Below are positions 7,640 through 17,009 of a DNA stretch of 35,919 nt, in pieces (the stretch's first letter is position 1; every line of letters begins with the position of its first letter). A program made the position numbers and the translations under genes. The notes below the pieces were generated by a model. It was not told where the DNA came from and ran no database searches. It saw nothing but the letters and a program-made list of their open reading frames with translations. This DNA is from Bacillota bacterium. GTDB lineage: Bacteria; Bacillota; Clostridia; Lachnospirales; Lachnospiraceae. The stretch is taken from positions 1 to 35,919 of the forward strand of contig JAEYJO010000028.1 of the NCBI GenBank assembly GCA_023408815.1, in the 5' to 3' direction.

Positions 7640-7674
7640 ATGGAAACTCATAAAAAAGTGTTGTTATAAAATGC

Positions 7675-7704
7675 TTGACAAAATGCGGAGAAATATATTA
7701 TATT
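7675..7704 (+). promoter_or_regulatory. promoter of rplJ-rplL
   Basis: A perfect TTGACA (7675-7680) with a -10 in the TATATTATATTA stretch. TTATAT at 7698-7703 (17-base spacer) or TATATT at 7699-7704 (18-base) are the best fits. Transcription would begin just before the L10 leader. Confidence 0.65.
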
Positions 7705-7708
7705 AATA

Positions 7709-7853
7709 GAGGTCGTTTTGACCGTGCCGAAGACAGTAGGTGCCGAATGTGAACAGTCATCTGTTCCTGCGGCGTAAGTGTATCGCCTACCGAGGAGAAG
7801 AGTTGATGATGTATTGTGACTTTAAACCTTTCTGTCTTCAGAGAGGTTTTTTA
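7709..7853 (+). ncRNA. ribosomal protein L10 leader (autoregulatory mRNA element)
   Basis: A structured 5' leader between the promoter and rplJ. It contains the alternating short helices and internal loops expected of the Firmicutes L10 leader (for example AGTAGGTG at 7735-7742 against CGCCTACC at 7793-7800) and ends in a terminator hairpin. The L10-(L7/L12)4 complex binds such leaders and favours termination, balancing stalk protein synthesis. Position and the terminal hairpin are seen; ligand binding is known for the family, not shown here. Confidence 0.8.
7825..7853 (+). terminator. attenuator hairpin of the L10 leader
   Basis: AACCTTTCT (7825-7833) pairs with AGAGAGGTT (7840-7848; one G-U), followed by TTTT. 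It sits 69 bases before rplJ and is the likely regulated terminator. Confidence 0.8.
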
Positions 7854-7921
7854 TATGTATAAAACTCCTATCGGCAAGAAGAGGGCACAAGCCCTTACAA
7901 ATCTATAAGGAGGTAGAAGAA

Positions 7922-8542
7922 GTGGCAAAAGTTGAATTGAAACAACCCGTCGTAGAAGAAATTTCCGCAAACATTAAAGATGCGCAGTCAGTAGTGCTCG
8001 TAGATTACCGCGGACTTACGGTAGAGCAGGATACAAGACTTCGCAAGCAGCTTCGCGAAGAGGGAATTACTTACAAGGTTTACAAGAACACGATGATGAA
8101 TTTCGCGTTTAAAGGAACTGACTTCGAAGCGCTTGCTCCGTATCTGGAGGGCCCCAGCGCAATCGCGATCTCTACAAGCGATGCTACGGCACCGGCTAGA
8201 GTATTGTGCAAATTTGCGAAGGAAGCAACTAAGCTCGAAATCAAAGGTGGCGTAGTTGAAGGTTCTGCATACGATGCGAACGGCATTGCCGAAATCGCTA
8301 AAGTTCCTTCAAGAGAAGAACTGCTCTCCAAGTTACTTGGAAGTATCCAGTCTCCGATTACGAACTTTGCTCGTGTCATGAACCAGCTGGCAGAAAAAGG
8401 CGGCGCATCCGCATGCGATACACCGGCAGCAGAAGAAGCGGCTCCGGCAGTAGAAGCAACAGAGGAAGCAGCACCCGCAGCAGAAGAAACAGCGCCTGTT
8501 GAAGAAGCAGCAGCACCGGTTGAAGAAGCTCCTGCTGAATAA
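7922..8542 (+). CDS. rplJ: 50S ribosomal protein L10 (uL10)
   Basis: A 206-residue L10 that anchors L7/L12 dimers to the ribosomal stalk. The conserved N-terminal domain contains SVVLVDYRGLTVEQDTRLRK (about 23-42) and YKVYKNTMM (about 51-59). The last 35 or so residues are a low-complexity, alanine-, glutamate- and proline-rich tail (AAEEAAPAVEATEEAAPA and onward), longer than in most L10 proteins. The start is GTG at 7922, set by AAGGAGG (7907-7913), 8 bases away. Co-transcribed with rplL. Confidence 0.95.
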   Translation: MAKVELKQPVVEEISANIKDAQSVVLVDYRGLTVEQDTRLRKQLREEGITYKVYKNTMMNFAFKGTDFEALAPYLEGPSAIAISTSDATAPARVLCKFAKEATKLEIKGGVVEGSAYDANGIAEIAKVPSREELLSKLLGSIQSPITNFARVMNQLAEKGGASACDTPAAEEAAPAVEATEEAAPAAEETAPVEEAAAPVEEAPAE

Positions 8543-8605
8543 GAAATAAGATCAGAAAATTAAAATTAAATGAAACTTACAAAATTATAATGGAGGTAAA
8601 TGAAA

Positions 8606-8986
8606 ATGGCAAAATTAACAGCTCAGGAACTTATTGATGCTATTAAAGAGTTAACAGTATTAGAATTAAATGATTTGGTAAAAGCTTGCGAAGAAGAATT
8701 CGGCGTATCCGCAGCAGCAGGTGTTGTAGTTGCAGCAGCAGGTGCAGGCGACGGCGCAGCAGCAGAAGAAGAGAAGACAGAATTCGACGTTGAGCTTACA
8801 GAAGTTGGCCCTAACAAGGTTAAGGTTATCAAGGTTGTACGTGAAGCTACAGGCCTTGGCTTGAAAGAAGCTAAAGACTTAGTTGACACTGCTCCTAAGA
8901 TGGTAAAAGAAGCTACTTCCAAGCAGGATGCTGAAGATATCAAAGCGAAACTGGAAGCAGAAGGCGCTAAAGTTACAATCAAATAA
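8606..8986 (+). CDS. rplL: 50S ribosomal protein L7/L12 (bL12)
   Basis: A 126-residue stalk protein that recruits translation factors. An N-terminal dimerisation domain (MAKLTAQELIDAIKELTVLE) is joined by an Ala/Gly hinge (about 36-52) to the C-terminal factor-binding domain with KVIKVVREATGLGLKEAKDLV. The second ATG (8606), 9 bases after GGAGG (8592-8596), is preferred over the one at 8600, which is only 3 bases away. Confidence 0.95.
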   Translation: MAKLTAQELIDAIKELTVLELNDLVKACEEEFGVSAAAGVVVAAAGAGDGAAAEEEKTEFDVELTEVGPNKVKVIKVVREATGLGLKEAKDLVDTAPKMVKEATSKQDAEDIKAKLEAEGAKVTIK

Positions 8987-9012
8987 TTGTATTTTACCAG
9001 AAGATATACAGC

Positions 9013-9045
9013 GGTATCCGAAAGTCGGATACCGCCCTTTTTATA
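9013..9045 (+). terminator. terminator after rplL
   Basis: A perfect 11-base stem, GCGGTATCCGA (9013-9023) with TCGGATACCGC (9027-9037), loop AAG, then CCTTTTTAT. It separates rplJL from rpoBC. Confidence 0.9.
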
Positions 9046-9181
9046 TAATAGGAAATCCTTTGGACTTCCTATTATATAAAAAGTACTTCGCAGGAACCAC
9101 AGCTTTGTGAGAGGAATAAAAGCTGTGATGCCAAACATCAATTGTGCAAGAGGTGGACACTTTTGTTCGCAAAAGTCCATT
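9041..9181. repeat. dispersed intergenic hairpin repeat, copy B
   Basis: Begins with a perfect 16-base inverted repeat (TTTTATATAATAGGAA 9041-9056, complement 9066-9081). It then shares with copy A (2047-2225) the run of AAAAGTACTTCGCAGGA-like bases, a CACAGCTT...AAAAGCTGTG hairpin (about 9100-9131), TGTGC and ACACTTTTGTTCG (about 9164-9176). As in copy A, it starts at the T-tail of a terminator. Nothing else is seen in the 8987-9302 gap apart from the terminator and the rpoB promoter. Confidence 0.7.
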
Positions 9182-9205
9182 TGTCTTAATTTTTTCAAAA
9201 ATTTC

Positions 9206-9234
9206 TTGACTATACAAAATTCTTGTAGTAGAAT
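9206..9234 (+). promoter_or_regulatory. promoter of rpoB-rpoC
   Basis: TTGACT (9206-9211), a 17-base spacer and TAGAAT (9229-9234), about 70 bases before rpoB. Fits the sigma-A consensus. Confidence 0.7.
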
Positions 9235-9302
9235 GGATGATGCACTATTGTGTTAAGGTGTGGATACTTTTAGTAAATCATAAAGAACGGGGTGAAATGT
9301 CA

Positions 9303-12300
9303 ATGGAAAAGAACAGAATACGTCCTATTGCCTCAGGCAAGAACATACGTATGAGTTATTCACGGCAAAAAGAGGTTTTGGAGATGCCCAATCTCATAGA
9401 AGTTCAGAAGGACTCCTATAAATGGTTTCTCTCAGAAGGCTTAAAAGAAGTCTTTGACGATATATCTCCAATTGCGGATTATAGCGGACACTTAAGTCTG
9501 GAATTCGTCAGCTTCGAATTGTGTGAAGATGATGTTAAATATTCTATTGAAAAGTGCAAAGAAAGAGATGCGACTTATGCGGCACCGTTAAAAGTTAAGG
9601 TTCGCCTTTATAATAAGGAGAAGGAAGAAATCAGCGAGCATGAAATTTTCATGGGAGATCTTCCGTTAATGACCGAGACGGGGACTTTCGTTATCAATGG
9701 GGCGGAGCGTGTTATCGTTAGCCAGTTGGTACGTTCTCCTGGCATTTATTATGCCATAGGACACGATAAGATCGGTAAGCGTCTGTTTTCTTCCACCGTT
9801 ATTCCTAACCGTGGTGCATGGCTGGAATACGAGACTGATTCCAATGATGTTTTTTATGTACGTGTAGATAGAACGAGAAAAGTGCCGATTACTGTATTGA
9901 TCAGAGCGTTAGGAGTCGGTACCAACGATGAAATAAGGGAGCTTTTCGGTGACGAGCCCAAGATTGAGGCAAGCTTCGGAAAGGACACTGCTGAGAATTA
10001 TCAGGAGGGTCTGTTAGAGTTATATAAAAAGATACGTCCGGGAGAACCTTTAAGCGTAGAAAGTGCGGAGAGCTTGATTACCGCAATGTTTTTTGATCCT
10101 AGAAGATATGATCTGGCGAAAGTTGGAAGATATAAATTTAACAAAAAATTAGCATTGAAGAATAGAATCAGACATCACATCCTCGCAGAGGATGTAGTGG
10201 ATGTGACCACCGGCGAGGTTTTGGCGGCTGCCGGTACGAAAGCGACGGCGAAGCTTGCCGACGCTATTCAGAATGCAGCAGTTCCTTATGTATATATCCA
10301 GACGGAGGAGAAGAACGTTAAGGTTCTTTCCAATATGATGGTGGATATTACGAATTTTGTGGACTGCAATCCAAGGGAGCTCGGTATTTCAGAGCTGGTA
10401 TATTATCCCGTTTTGCAGCAGATTCTCGAAGAATACGGTGACGATCCGGAAGCTCTTGCGGATGCGATCAAGAAGAATGTACATGAACTTGTACCGAAGC
10501 ATATTACGAAGGAAGATATTCTTACTTCCATTAATTACAATATCCATTTGGAATATGGTATTGGTAATGACGACGATATCGACCATTTAGGCAACAGACG
10601 TATCAGAGCGGTAGGAGAACTGCTCCAGAACCAATACAGGATCGGTCTGTCCAGACTGGAAAGAGTTGTTCGTGAGAGAATGACGACTCACGATGCGGAA
10701 GAAGTTTCTCCGCAGGTGCTCATTAATATTAAGCCGGTGCAGGCTGCGGTGAAGGAATTCTTCGGTTCCTCCCAGTTGTCCCAGTTCATGGATCAGAACA
10801 ACCCCTTAGGCGAGCTTACGCATAAGAGACGTCTTTCTGCGTTGGGCCCCGGTGGTTTGTCCAGAGACCGTGCCGGATTCGAGGTCCGCGACGTTCATTA
10901 TTCTCATTATGGAAGAATGTGCCCCATCGAGACGCCGGAAGGTCCTAACATCGGTTTGATCAACTCCCTCGCTACTTATGCGAGAATTAACGAATATGGT
11001 TTTGTGGAGGCTCCTTATCGTATTATCGACAGGTCCGACGCAGCGAATCCGCGTGTAACGGATGATGTCGTTTACATGACGGCGGATGAAGAAGATAATT
11101 ATCATGTAGCGCAGGCTAACGAAGCTTTGGACGAGAAAGGATATTTCATAAGAAATACTGTCTCCGGCCGTTATAAAGACGAGACGTCCGAATATCCCAA
11201 GGCTATGTATGAGTATATGGATGTATCGCCTAAGATGGTATTTTCAGTTGCGACGGCTCTCATTCCCTTCCTGGAGAATGATGATGCAAACCGTGCGCTG
11301 ATGGGGTCCAACATGCAGCGTCAGGCCGTGCCCCTTTTGACTACCGAGGCTCCGGCTGTAGGAACAGGTATGGAACCGAAGGCGGCGGTTGACTCCGGCG
11401 TTTGTATCGTTGCGAGGAAAACGGGTACAGTGGATTACGTATCCTCAAGGCTTATTAAGATGACTTACGATGATGGAGAGAGAGATGAATACCGTCTTAC
11501 GAAGTTCTCCAGAAGTAACCAGTCCAACTGCTACAACCAGAAGCCTATCGTATTTAAGGGCAACCATGTGGAAAAAGGTCAGGTGATTGCAGACGGTCCT
11601 TCCACTGCGGACGGCGAGTTAGCACTTGGAAAGAATCCCTTGATCGGTTTTATGACCTGGGAAGGTTATAATTATGAAGATGCTGTTCTTCTGAGCGAGA
11701 GGCTTGTACAGGAGGACGTTTATACCTCTGTTCATATCGAGGAATACGAGGCAGAAGCCCGCGATACCAAACTGGGACCGGAAGAAATTACGAGAGACGT
11801 ACCGGGCGTGGGCGATGATGCGCTGAAGGATTTGGATGACAGAGGAATTATCAGAATCGGTGCGGAGGTTCGTGCCGGAGATATTCTGGTAGGCAAGGTT
11901 ACTCCTAAGGGAGAGACGGAGCTTACGGCAGAAGAAAGATTGCTTCGTGCAATATTCGGCGAAAAGGCGAGAGAAGTAAGGGATACCTCCCTTAAGGTGC
12001 CTCACGGTGAATATGGTATTGTCGTAGATGCCAAGGTGTTCACGAGAGAGAACGGTGATGAGTTGTCTCCCGGTGTGAATCAGGCGGTGCGCATTTATAT
12101 CGCTCAGAAGAGAAAGATTTCCGTAGGAGATAAAATGGCAGGACGTCACGGTAATAAGGGTGTTGTTTCCCGTGTGCTCCCGGCAGAGGATATGCCTTAT
12201 CTGCCTAACGGACGCCCTCTCGACATCGTGCTCAATCCTTTGGGTGTGCCTTCCCGTATGAACATTGGACAGGTACTTGAAATCCATCTTTCGCTTGCAG

Positions 12301-13172
12301 CGAAGGCACTGGGCTTCAACGTTGCGACTCCGGTATTCGACGGCGCCAACGAGAACGATATTATGGATACGCTTGATCTTGCCAACGATTATGTGAATAC
12401 GACATGGGAAGATTTTGAGAAAAAATATAAAAACGAGCTGCTTCCTGAGGTAATGGAATATTTATCCGAGAACAGAGACCATAGAGCGCTTTGGAAGGGA
12501 GTCCCGATTTCCAGAGACGGTAAAGTAAGACTGCGTGACGGAAGGACCGGCGAATATTTCGACAGTTCGGTAACCATCGGCCACATGCACTACCTGAAGC
12601 TCCACCACTTGGTAGATGACAAGATCCATGCCCGTTCTACGGGACCTTACTCTTTGGTAACCCAGCAGCCTCTCGGAGGTAAAGCTCAGTTCGGCGGACA
12701 GAGATTCGGTGAAATGGAAGTTTGGGCTTTGGAAGCATATGGTGCATCCTATACACTTCAGGAGATTCTTACCGTAAAATCCGATGATGTCGTAGGACGC
12801 GTAAAGACCTACGAAGCCATCATTAAAGGCGATAATATACCTGAGCCCGGTATTCCTGAATCCTTCAAGGTACTCTTGAAAGAATTGCAGTCTCTCGGAC
12901 TCGATGTTCGCGTACTCCGAGAGGATCAAAGTGAGGTTGAGATCATGGAGAGCATCGATTACGGCGAGACAGATTACCGCTACGAAATCGAAGGAGATTC
13001 CAAGGGCTATGATTATGAGAAAGAGTCATTGGGCTCTATGGGATATCAGAAGCAGGAATTCGATGAGGACAGCGGCGAGCTGGTAAGCTCCGATGACGAA
13101 GAAGATCTGGAGGATGATATGGATTTGGAGTTAGAGGAAGAAGCTGAATTTGTAGAGTCTTTTGGTGAGTAA
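9303..13172 (+). CDS. rpoB: DNA-directed RNA polymerase subunit beta
   Basis: A 1289-residue catalytic subunit, normal for Clostridia. The rifampicin-binding region (about residues 489-520; SQLSQFMDQNNPLGELTHKR then RLSALGPGGL) has the drug-sensitive sequence. CPIETPEGPNIGLINSLATY follows. The C-terminal third has SVGDKMAGRHGNKGVVSR and the TQQPLGGKAQFGGQRFGEME block that contacts beta'. The tail is strongly acidic. The frame is open back to 9237, but GGGGTG (9289-9294) lies 8 bases before ATG 9303, giving MEKNRIRPIASGKNIRMSYS; ATG 9297 is only 2 bases away and less likely. Co-transcribed with rpoC. Confidence 0.97.
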   Translation: MEKNRIRPIASGKNIRMSYSRQKEVLEMPNLIEVQKDSYKWFLSEGLKEVFDDISPIADYSGHLSLEFVSFELCEDDVKYSIEKCKERDATYAAPLKVKVRLYNKEKEEISEHEIFMGDLPLMTETGTFVINGAERVIVSQLVRSPGIYYAIGHDKIGKRLFSSTVIPNRGAWLEYETDSNDVFYVRVDRTRKVPITVLIRALGVGTNDEIRELFGDEPKIEASFGKDTAENYQEGLLELYKKIRPGEPLSVESAESLITAMFFDPRRYDLAKVGRYKFNKKLALKNRIRHHILAEDVVDVTTGEVLAAAGTKATAKLADAIQNAAVPYVYIQTEEKNVKVLSNMMVDITNFVDCNPRELGISELVYYPVLQQILEEYGDDPEALADAIKKNVHELVPKHITKEDILTSINYNIHLEYGIGNDDDIDHLGNRRIRAVGELLQNQYRIGLSRLERVVRERMTTHDAEEVSPQVLINIKPVQAAVKEFFGSSQLSQFMDQNNPLGELTHKRRLSALGPGGLSRDRAGFEVRDVHYSHYGRMCPIETPEGPNIGLINSLATYARINEYGFVEAPYRIIDRSDAANPRVTDDVVYMTADEEDNYHVAQANEALDEKGYFIRNTVSGRYKDETSEYPKAMYEYMDVSPKMVFSVATALIPFLENDDANRALMGSNMQRQAVPLLTTEAPAVGTGMEPKAAVDSGVCIVARKTGTVDYVSSRLIKMTYDDGERDEYRLTKFSRSNQSNCYNQKPIVFKGNHVEKGQVIADGPSTADGELALGKNPLIGFMTWEGYNYEDAVLLSERLVQEDVYTSVHIEEYEAEARDTKLGPEEITRDVPGVGDDALKDLDDRGIIRIGAEVRAGDILVGKVTPKGETELTAEERLLRAIFGEKAREVRDTSLKVPHGEYGIVVDAKVFTRENGDELSPGVNQAVRIYIAQKRKISVGDKMAGRHGNKGVVSRVLPAEDMPYLPNGRPLDIVLNPLGVPSRMNIGQVLEIHLSLAAKALGFNVATPVFDGANENDIMDTLDLANDYVNTTWEDFEKKYKNELLPEVMEYLSENRDHRALWKGVPISRDGKVRLRDGRTGEYFDSSVTIGHMHYLKLHHLVDDKIHARSTGPYSLVTQQPLGGKAQFGGQRFGEMEVWALEAYGASYTLQEILTVKSDDVVGRVKTYEAIIKGDNIPEPGIPESFKVLLKELQSLGLDVRVLREDQSEVEIMESIDYGETDYRYEIEGDSKGYDYEKESLGSMGYQKQEFDEDSGELVSSDDEEDLEDDMDLELEEEAEFVESFGE

Positions 13173-13196
13173 GATTATTGCCGAATGGCATCAATT

Positions 13197-13227
13197 GTTA
13201 CTATGAAGCTGCGGGCTCAGTAGTAAC
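13197..13227. repeat. GTTACT...AGTAAC hairpin in the rpoB-rpoC spacer
   Basis: GTTACTATGAAGC at 13197-13209 and CTCAGTAGTAAC at 13216-13227 form an imperfect inverted repeat that resembles, loosely, the 27-base hairpins at 23752 and 33231. It may be a degenerate member or an independent intercistronic hairpin. No T-run follows, so it is not a terminator. Confidence 0.4.
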
Positions 13228-13252
13228 ATAATATCTGGAAGGAGTACCCAAA

Positions 13253-16200
13253 ATGTCAGAAACAAAACAGGAAATGTATCAGCCGATGACGTTTGATGCG
13301 ATTAAGATCGGTTTAGCATCGCCCGAGAAAATCAGAGAATGGTCCAGAGGAGAAGTGTTAAAACCGGAGACCATCAATTACAGAACATTGAAGCCGGAAA
13401 AAGAAGGTTTGTTCTGTGAGAAGATTTTTGGACCCAGCAAAGACTGGGAATGTCACTGCGGTAAATATAAGAAAATCAGATATAAGGGTGTAGTCTGCGA
13501 CCGCTGCGGCGTAGAGGTGACGAAGGCCAGCGTGCGCAGGGAACGTATGGGCCATATCGAGCTGGCAGCCCCGGTATCTCACATTTGGTATTTTAAGGGA
13601 ATCCCCAGCCGTATGGGTTTGATTCTCGACCTATCCCCGAGAGTGCTTGAAAAAGTATTATATTTCGCTTCTTATATTGTACTGGATGCGGGTGAAACCG
13701 ACCTGGAATACAAACAGGTGTTGTCCGAAAGAGAATATCAGGATTCGAGAGAGACATGGGGAAATAAATTTCGCGTAGGTATGGGCGCAGAGGCAATCAA
13801 AGAGCTGCTTCAGGCAATCGAACTCGAAACGGAATCGGTAGAATTGAAAACCGGCTTAAAAGAATCCACAGGACAGAAGAGAGCCAGAATCATTAAACGG
13901 CTTGAGGTAGTAGAGGCCTTCAGGGAATCCGGAAATCGACCGGAGTGGATGATTATGGATGCGGTCCCGGTAATTCCTCCGGATTTACGTCCTATGGTAC
14001 AGCTGGATGGCGGACGTTTTGCGACCTCTGACTTAAATGACTTATATAGAAGAATCATTAATAGAAATAACCGTCTGAAGAGACTCCTTGAGCTTGGCGC
14101 TCCTGACATCATCGTGCGGAACGAGAAGAGAATGCTTCAGGAGGCTGTAGACGCGCTTATCGATAACGGCCGCCGCGGCCGGCCGGTAACGGGGCCGGGC
14201 AACAGAGCCCTCAAGTCTCTTTCCGATATGTTAAAGGGTAAGTCCGGACGTTTCCGTCAGAACCTGCTTGGAAAACGTGTCGATTATTCGGGACGTTCCG
14301 TTATCGTCGTAGGGCCGGAGCTTAAGATTTATCAGTGCGGTCTTCCGAAGGAGATGGCGATTGAGCTTTTCAAACCTTTTGTTATGAAAGAGCTGGTTGG
14401 GAGAGGGATCTCGCAGAATATTAAAAATGCAAAGAAGCTGGTAGAGAGACTGGATTCGCAGGTATGGGATGTCTTGGAGGAAGTAATCAAAGAGCATCCG
14501 GTTATGCTTAACCGTGCTCCTACGCTGCACAGACTGGGAATTCAGGCATTTGAGCCCATTCTCGTAGAGGGTAAGGCAATCAAGCTTCATCCCCTCGTAT
14601 GTACTGCGTTTAATGCCGATTTCGACGGCGACCAGATGGCCGTACACCTTCCGCTTTCCGTAGAAGCGCAGGCGGAGTGCCGTTTTCTTCTGCTTTCGCC
14701 CAACAACCTGCTTAAGCCGTCCGACGGCGGGCCGGTAGCCGTTCCTTCACAGGATATGGTCCTCGGCATCTACTATCTCACCCAGGAAAGACCGGGCGCG
14801 GTAGGAGAAGGCAAGTTCTATAAGAACGTAAACGAAGCTATCCTCGCTTATGAAAATGGCTTCTGCACCTTGCATTCCAGAATCAAGGTAAAGGTGACGA
14901 GGAAGATGGAAAACGGCAAAGAAGTGAGCGAAAATGTGGAATCTACGCTGGGACGCTTCTTGTTCAATGAAATCCTTCCTCAGGATTTGGGCTTCGTGGA
15001 CAGAACCGACCCTGAGAACCTTCTGAAACTGGAAGTAGATTTCCATGTAGGCAAAAAGCAGTTAAAACAGATTCTTGAAAAAGTTATTAATACACACGGT
15101 GCTTCCAAGACAGCAGAGGTATTGGACTTAATCAAATCCACCGGATATAAATATTCTACCAAGGCGGCGATGACGGTTTCTATTTCCGATATGACAGTGC
15201 CGGAGCAGAAGCAGGCAATGCTGAATGAAGCTCAGTTAACGGTAGATAAGATTTCCCAGAACTACAGAAGAGGTCTTATTACGGAGGAAGAAAGATACCG
15301 TGCCGTTGTGGAAACATGGAACGAGACGGATAAGGAGCTGACAGATGTTCTTTTGTCAGGACTGGATAAGTACAACAACATCTTCATGATGGCTGACTCC
15401 GGAGCCCGTGGTTCCAATCAGCAGATTAAGCAGCTGGCAGGTATGCGTGGACTTATGGCGGATACTACCGGTAGAACCATCGAGCTACCTATTAAGTCCA
15501 ACTTCCGTGAAGGTCTGGACGTTTTGGAGTACTTCATGTCCGCGCATGGTGCCCGCAAGGGTCTGTCGGATACAGCACTTCGTACCGCTGACTCAGGATA
15601 CCTGACAAGGCGTATGGTCGACGTTTCTCAGGAACTCATCATCCGCGAAGTGGACTGCTGTGAAGGCAGAGAAGAGGTTCCGGGAATGGTCGTAAAGGCT
15701 TTCATGGATGGAAAAGAAACAATCGAAGGCTTGAAGGACAGAATCAATGGCAGATATGCCTGTGAGGATGTAAAAGATAGAGAAGGCAACCTGATCGTAA
15801 AGAAAAATCATATGATAACTCCCAGCCGCGCAGCTAAGATCATGAGCGTTGGCGTAAATGAAAAGGGCGAACCTTTGGAAGCGGTCAAAATCCGTACGAT
15901 TCTTACCTGCCGTTCGCACAATGGAATATGTGCGAAGTGCTATGGTGCCAACATGGCAACGGGCGAGGCGGTACAGGTAGGCGAAGCTGTCGGAATCATC
16001 GCGGCACAGTCGATCGGTGAACCCGGTACACAGCTTACCATGCGTACCTTCCATACAGGTGGCGTTGCGGGCGACGATATCACACAGGGTCTTCCCCGTG
16101 TCGAGGAGCTTTTCGAAGCGAGAAAGCCCAAGGGACTTGCGATCATCGCAGAATTTGGCGGCATAGCGACCATTAAGGATACGAAGAAGAAACGTGAAAT

Positions 16201-16909
16201 TATCATCACCAACGAGGAAACGGGCGAGACTAAGACTTACCTCATTCCTTATGGATCCAGAATAAAGATTCTGGACGGAACGGTGCTTGAGGCCGGCGAC
16301 GAGCTGACAGAAGGAAGCGTGAATCCTCATGATTTGTTGAAGATCAAGGGAGTACGCCCGGTTCAGGATTATATGCTTCGCGAGGTACAGCGCGTATACC
16401 GTCTTCAGGGTGTTGATATCAGCGATAAGCATATCGAGGTCATCGTGCGTCAGATGCTCAAGAAGATACGTATCGAGAATAATGGCGATGCGGAATACCT
16501 GCCGGGAACTCTGGTGGATATCCTGGACTTCGAAGATATGAACGATAAGTTGATAGAAGAGGGTAAAGAACCGGCGGAGGGCAAGCAGGTAATGCTCGGT
16601 ATTACCAAGGCGTCTTTGGCTACCAATTCCTTCCTTTCCGCAGCTTCCTTCCAGGAGACCACGAAGGTTCTTACCGAAGCGGCAATTAAAGGAAAAGTAG
16701 ATCCGCTGATCGGTCTTAAGGAAAATGTTATCATCGGTAAGCTGATTCCTGCGGGAACGGGTATGAAGAGATACCGCAGCACCTCGCTGGATACGGACAA
16801 CAATCTGATGGGTACGATTTCCTTTGATGAGGACGGCCTCTTCGATGAAGAGATGACTTTTGGCGATTTATATACTGAAGAAGAGAACTTCGAAGAAACA
16901 GAAGTCTAA
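13253..16909 (+). CDS. rpoC: DNA-directed RNA polymerase subunit beta'
   Basis: A 1218-residue subunit. The N-terminal zinc ribbon uses C67, C69, C82 and C85 (CHCGKYKKIRYKGVVCDRCG). The catalytic magnesium site NADFDGDQMAVH begins at N454, with the three aspartates intact. The trigger-loop and bridge-helix region carries MADSGARGSNQQIKQLAGMR and later ILTCRSHNGICAKCYGANMA, the second zinc site, then GEAVGIIAAQSIGEPGTQLT. The start follows GGAAGGAG. The 80-base spacer after rpoB holds a hairpin but no terminator. Confidence 0.97.
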   Translation: MSETKQEMYQPMTFDAIKIGLASPEKIREWSRGEVLKPETINYRTLKPEKEGLFCEKIFGPSKDWECHCGKYKKIRYKGVVCDRCGVEVTKASVRRERMGHIELAAPVSHIWYFKGIPSRMGLILDLSPRVLEKVLYFASYIVLDAGETDLEYKQVLSEREYQDSRETWGNKFRVGMGAEAIKELLQAIELETESVELKTGLKESTGQKRARIIKRLEVVEAFRESGNRPEWMIMDAVPVIPPDLRPMVQLDGGRFATSDLNDLYRRIINRNNRLKRLLELGAPDIIVRNEKRMLQEAVDALIDNGRRGRPVTGPGNRALKSLSDMLKGKSGRFRQNLLGKRVDYSGRSVIVVGPELKIYQCGLPKEMAIELFKPFVMKELVGRGISQNIKNAKKLVERLDSQVWDVLEEVIKEHPVMLNRAPTLHRLGIQAFEPILVEGKAIKLHPLVCTAFNADFDGDQMAVHLPLSVEAQAECRFLLLSPNNLLKPSDGGPVAVPSQDMVLGIYYLTQERPGAVGEGKFYKNVNEAILAYENGFCTLHSRIKVKVTRKMENGKEVSENVESTLGRFLFNEILPQDLGFVDRTDPENLLKLEVDFHVGKKQLKQILEKVINTHGASKTAEVLDLIKSTGYKYSTKAAMTVSISDMTVPEQKQAMLNEAQLTVDKISQNYRRGLITEEERYRAVVETWNETDKELTDVLLSGLDKYNNIFMMADSGARGSNQQIKQLAGMRGLMADTTGRTIELPIKSNFREGLDVLEYFMSAHGARKGLSDTALRTADSGYLTRRMVDVSQELIIREVDCCEGREEVPGMVVKAFMDGKETIEGLKDRINGRYACEDVKDREGNLIVKKNHMITPSRAAKIMSVGVNEKGEPLEAVKIRTILTCRSHNGICAKCYGANMATGEAVQVGEAVGIIAAQSIGEPGTQLTMRTFHTGGVAGDDITQGLPRVEELFEARKPKGLAIIAEFGGIATIKDTKKKREIIITNEETGETKTYLIPYGSRIKILDGTVLEAGDELTEGSVNPHDLLKIKGVRPVQDYMLREVQRVYRLQGVDISDKHIEVIVRQMLKKIRIENNGDAEYLPGTLVDILDFEDMNDKLIEEGKEPAEGKQVMLGITKASLATNSFLSAASFQETTKVLTEAAIKGKVDPLIGLKENVIIGKLIPAGTGMKRYRSTSLDTDNNLMGTISFDEDGLFDEEMTFGDLYTEEENFEETEV

Positions 16910-16945
16910 GTTTAGAGGAAAACATTTTAAAAAATAAAAAAAATA

Positions 16946-16974
16946 TTGACAACGCATCTGCAACCACTTATACT
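16946..16974 (+). promoter_or_regulatory. str operon promoter embedded in the rpoC terminator
   Basis: A perfect TTGACA (16946-16951), a 17-base spacer and TATACT (16969-16974), preceded by an A-rich tract (about 16928-16945) that could act as an UP element. The -10 lies in the loop, and most of the spacer in the 5' arm, of the rpoC terminator, so both signals share the same bases. Confidence 0.75.
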
Positions 16975-17009
16975 AACAAAGTGTGCATGCAGATGCGTTT
17001 TCTTTTTTT
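16951..17009 (+). terminator. rpoC terminator overlapping the rpsL promoter
   Basis: A perfect 12-base stem, AACGCATCTGCA (16951-16962) with TGCAGATGCGTT (16988-16999), a 25-base loop and a T-rich tail TTTCTTTTTTT. RNA starting from the embedded promoter (about 16981) would contain only the 3' arm, so it escapes termination while rpoBC read-through is stopped. Confidence 0.8.

Noticed and set aside
15593..16432. 279-codon reading frame antisense to rpoC
   Set aside because: Long, but it is a shadow of the highly conserved beta' C-terminal half, with no promoter or ribosome site on that strand.
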